This document shows positions 26,590-34,507 of a stretch of 64,000 nt of DNA, piece after piece. Positions within the stretch are counted from its first letter, which is position 1. Each line of letters opens with the position of its first letter. The notes below the pieces were generated by a model, which was not told where the DNA came from, ran no database searches, and saw only the letters and a program-made list of their open reading frames with translations. The DNA is from Pseudomonas sp. MTM4 (GTDB lineage: Bacteria > Pseudomonadota > Gammaproteobacteria > Pseudomonadales > Pseudomonadaceae). Both the position numbers and the translations under genes were made by a program. Location of the stretch: the NCBI RefSeq assembly GCF_019355055.1, contig NZ_CP048411.1, positions 4,201,001-4,265,000 of the forward strand. The letters run 5' to 3'.

Positions 26590-26610
26590 CCCTCTCCCTC
26601 CGGGAGAGGG
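26590..26610. repeat. CCCTCTCCC palindromic repeat
   Basis: CCCTCTCCC, three bases, GGGAGAGGG make a perfect 9-bp hairpin between convergent genes, followed by GTTGGGGCGCC...GGGGTGAGGG. This is a widely distributed intergenic repeat in pseudomonads and can act as a bidirectional terminator. Confidence 0.7.
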
Positions 26611-26677
26611 TTGGGGCGCCCGGCATAGGGGTGAGGGCTGCTGTAATAAGCACAGAGCGCTCGGCGGAAAGTCCGTT

Positions 26678-27382
26678 TCACCCGCGGGGTGGAATGTTCA
26701 GACCCTTGGCCACTGCAGGCCGCGCGACAAAGGCATCCAGCACGCGCTGCACATTGCTGAAGCGCTCGAATTCCACCAACTCACGCGCTTCGTAGAAGCC
26801 CACCAGATTGCGCACCCAGGGGAAGGTGGCGATATCGGCGATGCTGTAGCGGCCGCCCATGAGCCACTCGCGGCCTTCCAGGCGCTTGTCGAGCACGCCT
26901 AGCAGGCGCTGGGTTTCCGCGAGGTAACGGTCGCGCGGGCGCTTGTCCTCGTAGTCCTTGCCCGCGAACTTGTGGAAGAAGCCGAGCTGGCCGAACATTG
27001 GCCCGATGCCGCCCATTTGGAACATCAGCCATTGAATCGTCTCGTAGCGGGCCGCCGTGTCCTCCGGTATGAACTGGCCGGTCTTGTCGGCCAGATACAG
27101 CAGGATCGCCCCGGATTCGAACAGCGCAAGCGGTTCGCCGCCTGGTCCGTCCGGGTCGAGGATCGCCGGAATCTTGTTGTTCGGGTTCAGCGAGAGGAAT
27201 TCTTCGGAGTTCTGGTCGTTGCTGTCGAAGCTGACCAGGTGCGCCTCGTACGGCAGGCCGGTCTCCTCCAGCATGATCGACGCCTTTACCCCATTGGGCG
27301 TGGGCAGCGAGTAGAGCTGCAAGCGTTCCGGGTAGCTGGCTGGCCATTTCTGGGTGATCGGGAAGGCGGATAAGTCGTGCAT
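26678..27382 (-). CDS. Glutathione S-transferase, YfcG-like (Nu class)
   Basis: The protein has 234 residues. The N-terminal thioredoxin-like domain reads LQLYSLPTPNGVKASIMLEETGLPYE, then NPNNKIPAILDPDGPGGEPLALFESGAILLYLADKTG. The Thr-Pro-Asn pattern at the active site and the helical C-terminal domain (QWLMFQMGGIGPMFGQLGFF) are typical of YfcG/YghU disulfide-bond reductases that use glutathione. They act in cytosolic thiol homeostasis. ATG at 27382 has GGAG about ten bases upstream. It is divergent from the GntP-type permease gene. Confidence 0.88.
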   Translation of the reverse strand: MHDLSAFPITQKWPASYPERLQLYSLPTPNGVKASIMLEETGLPYEAHLVSFDSNDQNSEEFLSLNPNNKIPAILDPDGPGGEPLALFESGAILLYLADKTGQFIPEDTAARYETIQWLMFQMGGIGPMFGQLGFFHKFAGKDYEDKRPRDRYLAETQRLLGVLDKRLEGREWLMGGRYSIADIATFPWVRNLVGFYEARELVEFERFSNVQRVLDAFVARPAVAKGLNIPPRG

Positions 27383-27550
27383 ACGAGAATGCTCTCCATA
27401 CGATGAGGAGTTGAGGATAGCCCAGCCTTTGGCGCAGTTGGTCGACCGCCTCGACGGCTCCGAGCGCCACGGACAAGCTGCACTATGCTCAACGCAGCGC
27501 AGGTGTCGGCGCCTGTCGCATTCTGGAACCATTACACGAGGCGTTCGACT

Positions 27551-28918
27551 ATGGTGCTGATCCTCATCTTGTTGTTGCTGATTGCCTTCATCGTGTATTC
27601 CACGGTGAGCTGGAAGCTGCATCCCTTTCTGGCACTGCTGGCAGCGGCAATTCTTGCCGGCTTCGCCTATCAAGTCCCGACTGCGGAAATCCTCAAAACG
27701 GTCGCGACTGGCTTCGGCGGCATCCTCGGTTATATCGGTATTGTCATTGCGTTAGGCACCATCATCGGCGTCATCCTCGAACGCTCCGGTGCGGCGATCA
27801 CCATGGCCGAAACGGTGATCCGGCTGCTGGGTGAACGCTTCCCGACCCTGACGCTGTCGATCATCGGTTACCTGGTGTCAATCCCGGTGTTTTGCGATTC
27901 CGGCTACGTCATCCTCAACTCGCTGAAGAATGCGTTGGCGGCGCGGATGAAGGTCTCGGTGGTGGCGATGAGCGTGGCGCTGGCCACCGGCCTGTACGCC
28001 ACCCACACCTTCGTGCCGCCAACACCAGGTCCAATCGCAGCCGCGGGCAACCTGGGATTGGAAGATTCGCTGGGGCTGGTGATAGCCGTCGGTCTCTTGG
28101 TCTCGGCCGTAGCTGCGTTGGCCGGGCTGTTCTGGGCCAACCGCTTCCTCAAGCAGGACGATCGCGAGCTGCTGGACGAAGCGCCTAGCGAGCTGCTCGC
28201 CGAGGATGTGGATTTCGATACCTTGCGAGCCCGCTACGGGACCTTGCCCAGCGCTTGGCAGGCCTTTGCGCCTATCTTCATTCCCATCGCGCTGATTTGT
28301 ATCGGCTCGATCGTCGCGCTGCCGGGCAGGCCGCTGGGCGAGGGCGTTGTGTTCTCCGTGCTGGGTTTTCTCGGCCAGCCGGTCGCCGCTCTGCTGATCG
28401 GCCTGGGCTTCGCCTGCACACTGCTCAAGGGCGAGAACAAGCGCCAGCAGTTCCATGATCAGGTCGCTGCGGGCATCGTCGCGGCGGCGCCGATTCTGCT
28501 CATCACCGGGGCTGGCGGTGCTTTTGGCGCCATGCTGAAAATCACCCCGCTGGGCGACTATCTGGGCCAGAGCCTGTCGGCGCTGGGTATCGGCTTGTTC
28601 ATGCCCTTCATCGTTTCCGCCGCGCTGAAGACCGCGCAGGGCTCTACCACCGTCGCGCTGGTCACCACCTCGGCAATGGTCGCGCCGCTGCTCGGCAGTC
28701 TCGGTCTGGATAGCGAAATGGGCCGGGTGCTCACCGTCATGGCCATCGGCGCGGGCGGCATGACCGTCTCTCATGCCAATGACAGCTTCTTCTGGGTGGT
28801 TTCTCAGTTCAGCCGGATGAAGGTTTCCACGGCCTATCGCGCGCAGACCATGGCGACGCTGGTTCAAGGTGTGGTGGGGATGGCCGTGGTCTGGCTGTTG
28901 GGGCTGGTGCTGCTCTGA
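27551..28918 (+). CDS. GntP-family gluconate/sugar-acid permease
   Basis: The protein has 455 residues and about twelve to fourteen membrane segments. The motifs GFGGILGYIGIVIALGTIIGVILERSGAA, PVFCDSGYVILNSLKN and GSTTVALVTTSAMVAPLL are hallmarks of the GntP family, whose members import gluconate, idonate, fructuronate or glycerate with protons. No gluconate kinase or regulator is adjacent, so the substrate cannot be fixed. ATG at 27551 has GAGG about nine bases upstream. A perfect hairpin follows the stop. Confidence 0.9.
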   Translation: MVLILILLLLIAFIVYSTVSWKLHPFLALLAAAILAGFAYQVPTAEILKTVATGFGGILGYIGIVIALGTIIGVILERSGAAITMAETVIRLLGERFPTLTLSIIGYLVSIPVFCDSGYVILNSLKNALAARMKVSVVAMSVALATGLYATHTFVPPTPGPIAAAGNLGLEDSLGLVIAVGLLVSAVAALAGLFWANRFLKQDDRELLDEAPSELLAEDVDFDTLRARYGTLPSAWQAFAPIFIPIALICIGSIVALPGRPLGEGVVFSVLGFLGQPVAALLIGLGFACTLLKGENKRQQFHDQVAAGIVAAAPILLITGAGGAFGAMLKITPLGDYLGQSLSALGIGLFMPFIVSAALKTAQGSTTVALVTTSAMVAPLLGSLGLDSEMGRVLTVMAIGAGGMTVSHANDSFFWVVSQFSRMKVSTAYRAQTMATLVQGVVGMAVVWLLGLVLL

Positions 28919-28942
28919 GGCTTCGCTCTGATTCGTAGCAAC

Positions 28943-28980
28943 GAGCCACACCGGAGGCAGGCAGCATCCCGGTGTGGCTC
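28943..28980. terminator. Bidirectional hairpin between gntP-type and carboxypeptidase genes
   Basis: GAGCCACACCGG and CCGGTGTGGCTC form a perfect 12-bp stem with a 14-base loop, centred between two convergent stop codons. No T tract is present, but position and strength support a terminator. Confidence 0.65.
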
Positions 28981-28990
28981 GTGCTGGTGA

Positions 28991-30238
28991 CTAGCGGGAC
29001 TCGTTCTCGCCAGACAGTGTCTTGATCATCGCAACCGTCAGATACAGGCGCGGCGCGATGCTGGCGAGCTCCAGGTATTCCTCGTCCGAATGCAGACCAG
29101 CGCCCACCACGCCCATGGTTTCCAGTACGGCTGGTTTGTCGCTGTCCGGCACGTAGGCGTAGCCGGCATCGGTGCCGAAACGCATGGCGATGGGTTCTAT
29201 GGTCTTGCCGATTTCACCGTAGAGCTTCTGTGCCGTCTCGGCTAATTGATCCGAGCCGGCGTTCTTCGCCAGCGGTGGTCGGCCTTTATCGATGCGAAGT
29301 TCGACCGTCGTGCCCTCGATCAATTTGTCTTTGATGATTCGCTGGGCATCGGCCAGGACGCGGTCGTACTCACTCAGATCGGAATAGCGCATGTCGGCTT
29401 CGGCGGCGGCGCTGTCAGGAATGATGTTGCGCTTCTCGCCGCCCTTGATCATCGTCCAGTTCACCGTGGTGCCCTTGTCCGGATCGCCCAGCTCCTTGAG
29501 CTGCACCAGTTGATGCGCGAGCTCCATGACGGCGTTGCGGCCCTCTTCGGGTGCCGATCCAGCGTGCGAAGATTTGCCTTTTACCTCCAGCATCACCGCG
29601 TTGATACCGTTGGTTGCGGTGGTCACGGCGTCCTTGTCTGGCGGCTCGTAGGAAAAGACGTAATCGTGCTTGCGGGCGAGCTCGCCGATGATCTTCTTCG
29701 AGCCCGACGAACCCATTTCCTCGTCGGGATTGAACAGTACGGTGACCGTCCCGAAGCCATCGAAGTTCTGCTCCTTCAGCAACTTGAGCGAATGCAAGAT
29801 CATCGCGACACCGCCTTTGGCATCAGCGACGCCCGGCCCGTACGCGCGTTGTTCATCCATGCGGAACGGGCGCTCGGCGGCTGTGCCTTCGGCGAACACC
29901 GTGTCGTAGTGAACCATCAATAGGAAATCCTTCGTGCCCGTACCTTTCAGCGTACCGACAATATTGTCGCCGGCCGATGGCGTGGCCGGGGTGGTGGTGA
30001 CCTCGGCGCCCAGCGCTTCCAGACGCTCGACCAGCATTTCGCTGACCGTGGCGAGTCCCTGCTGCTGGCCGGTGCCGGTGTCCACCACGACCAGCGCTTT
30101 CAGAGTGTCGAGATAGGCCTCCTGCTCCGTTTCGGCCTGTTTGAGCAGCTCGCTGGGCTGGAGCTCAGCAGCGAGGGCGGGAAGAGCGAACAAGCCGAGC
30201 GCGAAGGCGGCGGCGATGGACGAGCGGCGAGCATGCAT
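28991..30238 (-). CDS. Secreted M20 glutamate carboxypeptidase (carboxypeptidase G2-like)
   Basis: The protein has 415 residues, the same length as the classic Pseudomonas RS-16 carboxypeptidase G2. A signal peptide ends near ALPALAAE. Metal and catalytic positions are present: MVHYDTV (His ligand), GVADAKGG (bridging Asp), NPDEEMGSSGS (catalytic Glu and ligand), SYEP (Glu ligand) and GAGLHSDEEY (final His). The dimerisation domain is inserted at about 210-325. CPG2-type enzymes release C-terminal glutamate from folates and N-acyl amino acids in the periplasm. Substrate preference cannot be read here. It ends facing a strong hairpin and is alone in its unit. Confidence 0.88.
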   Translation of the reverse strand: MHARRSSIAAAFALGLFALPALAAELQPSELLKQAETEQEAYLDTLKALVVVDTGTGQQQGLATVSEMLVERLEALGAEVTTTPATPSAGDNIVGTLKGTGTKDFLLMVHYDTVFAEGTAAERPFRMDEQRAYGPGVADAKGGVAMILHSLKLLKEQNFDGFGTVTVLFNPDEEMGSSGSKKIIGELARKHDYVFSYEPPDKDAVTTATNGINAVMLEVKGKSSHAGSAPEEGRNAVMELAHQLVQLKELGDPDKGTTVNWTMIKGGEKRNIIPDSAAAEADMRYSDLSEYDRVLADAQRIIKDKLIEGTTVELRIDKGRPPLAKNAGSDQLAETAQKLYGEIGKTIEPIAMRFGTDAGYAYVPDSDKPAVLETMGVVGAGLHSDEEYLELASIAPRLYLTVAMIKTLSGENESR

Positions 30239-30330
30239 GGAGGGCCTCGTTCATTTTTGTGGTTATCGAGGATGAGAGGCCCGGCAAGCGCGCATGTTCC
30301 GCCAACCAGACGCCGGCAAAGCCGGTTTTG

Positions 30331-31026
30331 TCAGGTTTCGCTATTCGAGCCGTACAGCCGCTTGCTCCAGTCCTCCACGGTGTGCTGTTGCAGGCGGCGC
30401 TCCACTAGCTTGCGCCAGGACGGCACTAATGGCAGTTCGTTCAGTTCATGCAGGGCAGTTTGGTCCAGGGTGCGCTGATAAAGCACTTCCAGCACCCGTG
30501 TTAGCGACCAGCGCGGGAAAGGGCGGTGTTCGAGGATGAGCAGCTGCCCGGCTTCGAGCGCGCCGGGTTCGAGCACTTTGTAGTACCAGCCGGTCATGCC
30601 GCTCTGTTGCACACGCAGCGCCATGTCCGGGATGCCGAAGCGATCATTTAGCTTCCAGCAGGGCTGGCGCGTCTGCACCACTTCCAGCCGTGCTTCGCCG
30701 CAGCGCAGGACATCTCCGAGGCATAGGTCCGCCTCGCTGAGCCCCCGGGTGCTGATGTTCTCGCCGAAGGCGCCTGGTTGCTCCAGCAGCGGTAGGGCAC
30801 CGAGCTGCTCGCGCCAGCGGGAATAGTGTTCGTAGGCATAGTGGTGCACGGCTTTGTTCACGCCGCCATGCACCTTGCGGTCGCCCTGCTCGTCGCCTTC
30901 CAGCCCTTCGAAACCCACTGGGACCGGGCCGGCGACCGCGTGCTTGGCGATGGCGCTGTGGGTGCCGGGGCGGGTGTAGGGGACGGCCTTGCCGACCAGT
31001 AATTGCTCGATCCTTGCCAGCTGCAT
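30331..31026 (-). CDS. yiiM: MOSC-domain protein YiiM
   Basis: The protein has 231 residues. The MOSC core includes GLEGDEQGDRKVHGGVNKAVHHYAYEHY, then GAFGENISTRGL and GDVLRCGEARLEVVQTRQPCWKL. The cysteine in RQPCWKL is the conserved molybdenum-cofactor-binding position. A YiiM-specific C-terminal three-helix region follows. In E. coli YiiM reduces N-hydroxylated purines such as 6-hydroxylaminopurine using Moco. It follows the CcoN/CcoQ-like pair on the same strand, 65 bases away, and could be cotranscribed, although no functional link is known. Confidence 0.9.
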   Translation of the reverse strand: MQLARIEQLLVGKAVPYTRPGTHSAIAKHAVAGPVPVGFEGLEGDEQGDRKVHGGVNKAVHHYAYEHYSRWREQLGALPLLEQPGAFGENISTRGLSEADLCLGDVLRCGEARLEVVQTRQPCWKLNDRFGIPDMALRVQQSGMTGWYYKVLEPGALEAGQLLILEHRPFPRWSLTRVLEVLYQRTLDQTALHELNELPLVPSWRKLVERRLQQHTVEDWSKRLYGSNSET

Positions 31027-31091
31027 TGGCGCTCCGGACGTTCATCGTGAATGGCGCGATTGTGCCTCAAACGCGGCCCGGAGCGCGTCTG

Positions 31092-31307
31092 TCAGGCCTT
31101 CCAGACGTAGGGCGGCTCCGGCTCTTCGGCAGGACGCACCACCCGGTCGCAGACCAGCCCGGTTTCGGCCATCAATTGCCGGGCGGCTTCGGGATCGTCG
31201 GCGAAGGGCAGCAGGGCAGTCTGCTCCGCGTCGTGGCTGGACAGATTCGTCAGGCTCAGCGCCGCGCCAAGCAGCGCTATCACGGTGAAGAGGATCAGCA
31301 TTGCCAT
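31092..31307 (-). CDS. Small one-helix membrane protein in CcoQ position
   Basis: The protein has 71 residues. One membrane helix at residues 2-21 (MLILFTVIALLGAALSLTNL region) is followed by an acidic soluble tail ending PAEEPEPPYVWKA. It begins three bases after the stop of the ccoN-like gene, with a GGGG Shine-Dalgarno inside the end of ccoN, so translation is probably coupled. By position and topology it corresponds to CcoQ, the small subunit of cbb3 oxidases, but the sequence does not resemble CcoQ closely. Orphan ccoN genes in P. aeruginosa also carry a small partner gene. The function is inferred from context only. Confidence 0.6.
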   Translation of the reverse strand: MAMLILFTVIALLGAALSLTNLSSHDAEQTALLPFADDPEAARQLMAETGLVCDRVVRPAEEPEPPYVWKA

Positions 31308-31310
31308 GGT

Positions 31311-32759
31311 TTACCCCGCCGTGACCAGATTGGGAATCGGCGCCTGAACGGCATTGTCGCCCGCGCGCACGGTGCGCCAGGTGTTATAGGCCATCAGCAG
31401 CATGCCGAAGGCGAACAGTCCGCCGCCGATCATGCGTACCACGTAGCCGGGATGGCTGGCTTCCAGGGCTTCGACGAAGGAATAGGTGAGGGTGCCATCT
31501 TCGTTGATCGCACGCCACATCAGACCCTGGGTGATGCCGTTGACCCACATCGAGGCGATGTAAAGCACGGTGCCGATGGTACTTAGCCAGAAGTGCGCGT
31601 TGATCAGGCCGACGCTGTGCATCTGCTCGCGTCCCCAGAGCTTGGGAATCATGTGGTACAGCGTGCCGATGCTGATCATCGCCACCCAGCCGAGGGCGCC
31701 GGCATGCACGTGGCCGATGGTCCAGTCGGTGTAATGGGAAAGCGCGTTGACGGTCTTGATGGCCATCATCGGGCCTTCGAAAGTGGACATGCCGTAGAAG
31801 GCCAGAGACACCACGAGGAAGCGCAGGATCGGGTCGGTGCGCAGCTTATGCCAGGCGCCAGAGAGGGTCATCATGCCGTTGATCATGCCGCCCCAACTCG
31901 GCGCCAGCAGGATGATCGACATCACCATGCCCAGGCTTTGCGCCCAGTCCGGCAGTGCGGTGTAGTGCAGATGATGCGGGCCGGCCCAGATGTACAGGCT
32001 GATGATCGCCCAGAAGTGCACGATGGACAGGCGGTAGGAATAGATCGGCCGCTCCGCCTGTTTGGGTACGAAGTAATACATCATCCCAAGGAAACCCACC
32101 GAGAGAATGAAGCCCACCACGCTGTGCCCATACCACCACTGCACCATGGCATCGGTGGCGCCCGAATAGATCGGATAGGACTTGAGCAGCGTCACCGGCA
32201 CCAGCATGTGATTGACGATGTGCACCATCGCGGTGACGACGATGAACGCACCGTAGAACCAGTTGCCGACGTAGATATGGCTGACCGTGCGCTTGGCGAT
32301 AGTGCCGAAGAACAGCCATGTGTAGGCGATCCACACGAAGGTGACCAGCAAGGCGATGGGCCATTCCATCTCCGCGTATTCCTTGGAGGTGGTGTAGCCC
32401 AGCGGGTAGCTGATCAGCATCGCCACGATCGCCGTCTGCCAGCCCCAGAACACGAAGCTCGCCACGCCGTCGGAAATCACGCGTACCCGGCTGGTGCGCT
32501 GCACGACGTACAGGGAGGTGGCAAACAGCGCGTTGCCACCGAAAGCGAAGATCACCAGATTGGTGTGCAACGGCCGGATGCGTCCGAAGCTGGTCCAGGG
32601 CAGGTCGAAATTCAGTTGCGGCCACACCAGTTGGGCCGCGATGAACACACCCATGCCCATGCCGAGGATGCCCCAGATCAGGGTCATCAAGGTGAACTGG
32701 CGAACGATGTGGTAGTTGTAGGTTTCGCCGGACGAGCCGACAGGAATCACTCGGGACAT
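31311..32759 (-). CDS. ccoN: Orphan cbb3-type cytochrome oxidase subunit I (CcoN)
   Basis: The protein has 482 residues and about twelve membrane helices. The low-spin and high-spin heme and CuB histidines lie in [56 protein letters not shown] and [13 protein letters not shown]. It is clearly a CcoN, yet no ccoO, ccoP or ccoGHIS genes are present. In P. aeruginosa, isolated ccoN genes supply alternative catalytic subunits that join CcoO/CcoP made elsewhere and alter cyanide tolerance and phenazine use. ATG at 32759 is chosen; a TTG at 32780 is in frame but lacks a Shine-Dalgarno. No Anr/Fnr box was seen upstream. Confidence 0.93.
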   Translation of the reverse strand: MSRVIPVGSSGETYNYHIVRQFTLMTLIWGILGMGMGVFIAAQLVWPQLNFDLPWTSFGRIRPLHTNLVIFAFGGNALFATSLYVVQRTSRVRVISDGVASFVFWGWQTAIVAMLISYPLGYTTSKEYAEMEWPIALLVTFVWIAYTWLFFGTIAKRTVSHIYVGNWFYGAFIVVTAMVHIVNHMLVPVTLLKSYPIYSGATDAMVQWWYGHSVVGFILSVGFLGMMYYFVPKQAERPIYSYRLSIVHFWAIISLYIWAGPHHLHYTALPDWAQSLGMVMSIILLAPSWGGMINGMMTLSGAWHKLRTDPILRFLVVSLAFYGMSTFEGPMMAIKTVNALSHYTDWTIGHVHAGALGWVAMISIGTLYHMIPKLWGREQMHSVGLINAHFWLSTIGTVLYIASMWVNGITQGLMWRAINEDGTLTYSFVEALEASHPGYVVRMIGGGLFAFGMLLMAYNTWRTVRAGDNAVQAPIPNLVTAG

Positions 32760-33120
32760 GAAATTTCCAGATGCACGCAAGGAGGATTTGCAAGGTTTCG
32801 TTCAGCCTTTACGCCTCGTGGGCTTCCTCTGCGGGGGCCTCGTTGCGAGTCGTGCCTGGCGCCATGCGACGCTGAAGGTGAACGCCCGGCAGTGTGATCC
32901 TCCTGTTTGGTCTAGGCAAAGGAATAATAATGAACGTTAAATGCATTTATTTTTATTTATCATGTAACCGGCTCCGGATGTTCTAAAGACAAGCCAGCGG
33001 CGGCGAAGCAAAAAGACTGCACCGTCACGGCAGGATTTTTCATTGTTGGTCGCTGTTGACGTGCGGCTAGCATGGTTCCGGCCAGCTGCAGGCTGATCAC
33101 CGAAACAAGGAAAGAAGAAG
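32760..33120. other. 361-base divergent intergenic region with an AT-rich block
   Basis: The region separates the divergent ccoN and DUF6306-like genes and should contain both promoters. A block at about 32915-32970 (ATAATAATGAACG, then TTATTTTTATTTATCATG) is far more AT-rich than the surroundings and may be a promoter or a nucleoid-protein binding site. I found no TTGAT-N4-ATCAA site and no gene in it. Confidence 0.5.
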
Positions 33121-33558
33121 ATGACTGTGGAATCGTTAGGAATCGAGCGGGAGCGCCTGATCGAGGCGCTCGATGAGCTGTTGAGCGCTGAGCGGGCCGG
33201 GGCACAGGTTGCCCACGCCAGCCTCGCGCAAGCCAAGGGAGACCTGCAGCGCAGCGTGCTGGCGCAGGTGCATCGTGGCGAAGCCGATAGTTGCCGGCGA
33301 TTGCGAGATTGCCTGCTGATGCTGGATGCCGAGCCGGGGCACGAACGCGGCGCCTTCTACGAAAAATGCATGGCGATCGCCGATCTGGGCGAGCGTCTGG
33401 CGCTGGTCGATCGTGGGCAGAAATGGGTGATTCGCAAACTCGAGGCGCTGCTTCAGGACGTCACGCATCCGCAGATTCGTCAGGAGCTGGAAGCCGTGCT
33501 CCGCACCCATGAAATCAACAGCGATGACTATGCCGCCAAGGCGGAAGAGTTGCGTTAG
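33121..33558 (+). CDS. Four-helix (ferritin-like) protein, DUF6306-like
   Basis: The protein has 145 residues and is almost entirely helical. Conserved-looking segments are LIEALDELLSAERAGAQV, then HRGEADSCRRLRDCLLMLDAEP, FYEKCMAIADLGERLALVDRGQKWVIRKLEALL and HEINSDDYA. Glutamate and histidine residues fall at spacings seen in ferritin-like bundles, but a di-iron site is not certain. The pattern matches what is annotated as DUF6306. AAGGAAAGAAGAAG precedes the ATG. It is divergent from ccoN, and its role is unknown; a stress or electron-storage role would be speculation. Confidence 0.7.
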   Translation: MTVESLGIERERLIEALDELLSAERAGAQVAHASLAQAKGDLQRSVLAQVHRGEADSCRRLRDCLLMLDAEPGHERGAFYEKCMAIADLGERLALVDRGQKWVIRKLEALLQDVTHPQIRQELEAVLRTHEINSDDYAAKAEELR

Positions 33559-33635
33559 GCGTATCGCATTTTTTTGTCGAGGCCCATGAGCATGGCGGTA
33601 CTGCTCTGGCGGCGCACCAGCCATTTCGAGCACGC

Positions 33636-33702
33636 GGTGCGCGGAGCGCACCCTACAGACTTGGCGGGTGCAGATGCTTTTGTAGGGTGCGCTTTGCGCA
33701 CC
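33636..33702. repeat. BIME: two inverted REP elements, GTAGGGTGCGC family
   Basis: An inverted copy at 33636-33656 ends in CCCTAC, and a direct copy at 33682-33702 begins GTAGGGTGCGC. They are separated by 25 bases. The family is the same as at 4667-4726; loop bases differ. Confidence 0.85.
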
Positions 33703-33832
33703 AAGTTGCTCAGAGTCTGGATGTTCTGCGCACGAGGTAGACGTGGCTTTGCTATCGGACATCGGTCACGATTCGGTTTACTACTTTCTGACCGATTTGG
33801 TCTGCCTTTCCATTCGTCCTGGAGAAAAATCG

Positions 33833-34276
33833 GTGTCCCTGATCACGCCCTACGACCCACAGAACATCTTCGCTCAGATCATTCGGGGCGATGCGCCTTG
33901 CTACAAGCTCTACGAGGATGACGACGTACTCGCCTTTCTCGATCTGTTTCCGCAATCCTTTGGCCATACGTTGGTGATTCCGAAGCGCTCCGCTGCCTGC
34001 AATATCCTCGATGTGGATACCGAGGCGTTGGGCAAGGTGATGGCGGTGGTGCAGAAGCTCACCCGCGTGATCGTCGACGAGTTGCAGCCCGATGGCGTGC
34101 AGGTGGCGCAGTTCAATGGCGCGCCGGCGGGGCAGACGGTGTTTCATATTCACGTGCACATCGTCCCGCGCTACGCGGGCGAGGGCTTGGGTATTCATGC
34201 GGCGGGCAAGGCCGAACCGGAAGCGCTGGAAAAATTGCAGACACGGCTTGTGCAGCGGTTGGCGCAGCGAGCGTAG
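33833..34276 (+). CDS. HIT-family hydrolase
   Basis: The protein has 147 residues from GTG at 33833, with GGAG eight bases upstream. The frame is open upstream but the added residues have no family match. The core reads NIFAQIIRGDAPCYKLYEDDDVLAFLDLFPQSFGHTLVIPKR. The catalytic histidine triad is in FHIHVHIVPRY. HIT proteins hydrolyse nucleotide conjugates such as AMP-lysine or Ap4A-type compounds. The last codon and stop (GCG TAG) merge with the GTAG head of a REP element, so the TAG stop is part of that repeat. Confidence 0.9.
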   Translation: MSLITPYDPQNIFAQIIRGDAPCYKLYEDDDVLAFLDLFPQSFGHTLVIPKRSAACNILDVDTEALGKVMAVVQKLTRVIVDELQPDGVQVAQFNGAPAGQTVFHIHVHIVPRYAGEGLGIHAAGKAEPEALEKLQTRLVQRLAQRA

Positions 34277-34499
34277 GGTGGGCTAGGCGGCGTTCCGCTT
34301 TGGCCTACTACTTCGGGCAAGGCATCTTCTTTGGTGGGCTGAAGCCCACCCTACGGCGCTGAAGCGGAGCGCCGCACGGCCCACCCTACGGCCCACCGAG
34401 AGATAGCAAGCCATCAGTGTCTCAATGCGTGACCAATGTCGTAGGGTGGGCTTCAGCCCACCATAGGTAGCCGCGTTGGTGGGCTAAAGCGGAACGCCG
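34273..34499. repeat. Dense cluster of REP elements, GTAGGGTGGGC family
   Basis: At least four copies occur in about 230 bases: direct at 34273 (GTAGGGTGGGC), inverted at 34333-34354 ending CCACCCTAC, further CCCACCCTAC at 34378-34387, and direct at 34441-34462. Between them lies a second unit built on GGCGTTCCGCTT / AAGCGGAACGCC, present in both orientations. The first head overlaps the HIT stop codon, and the last copy reaches close to the DUF445 stop at 34508. Confidence 0.85.
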
Positions 34500-34507
34500 C
34501 CTGCCAC

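Noticed and set aside
31593..32897. A 434-codon plus-strand frame opposite ccoN
   Set aside because: His/Asp-rich composition is the mirror of membrane-helix codons; the ccoN reading is unambiguous.
32760..32960. Anr/Fnr box upstream of ccoN
   Set aside because: No TTGAT-N4-ATCAA or close variant was found on either strand.
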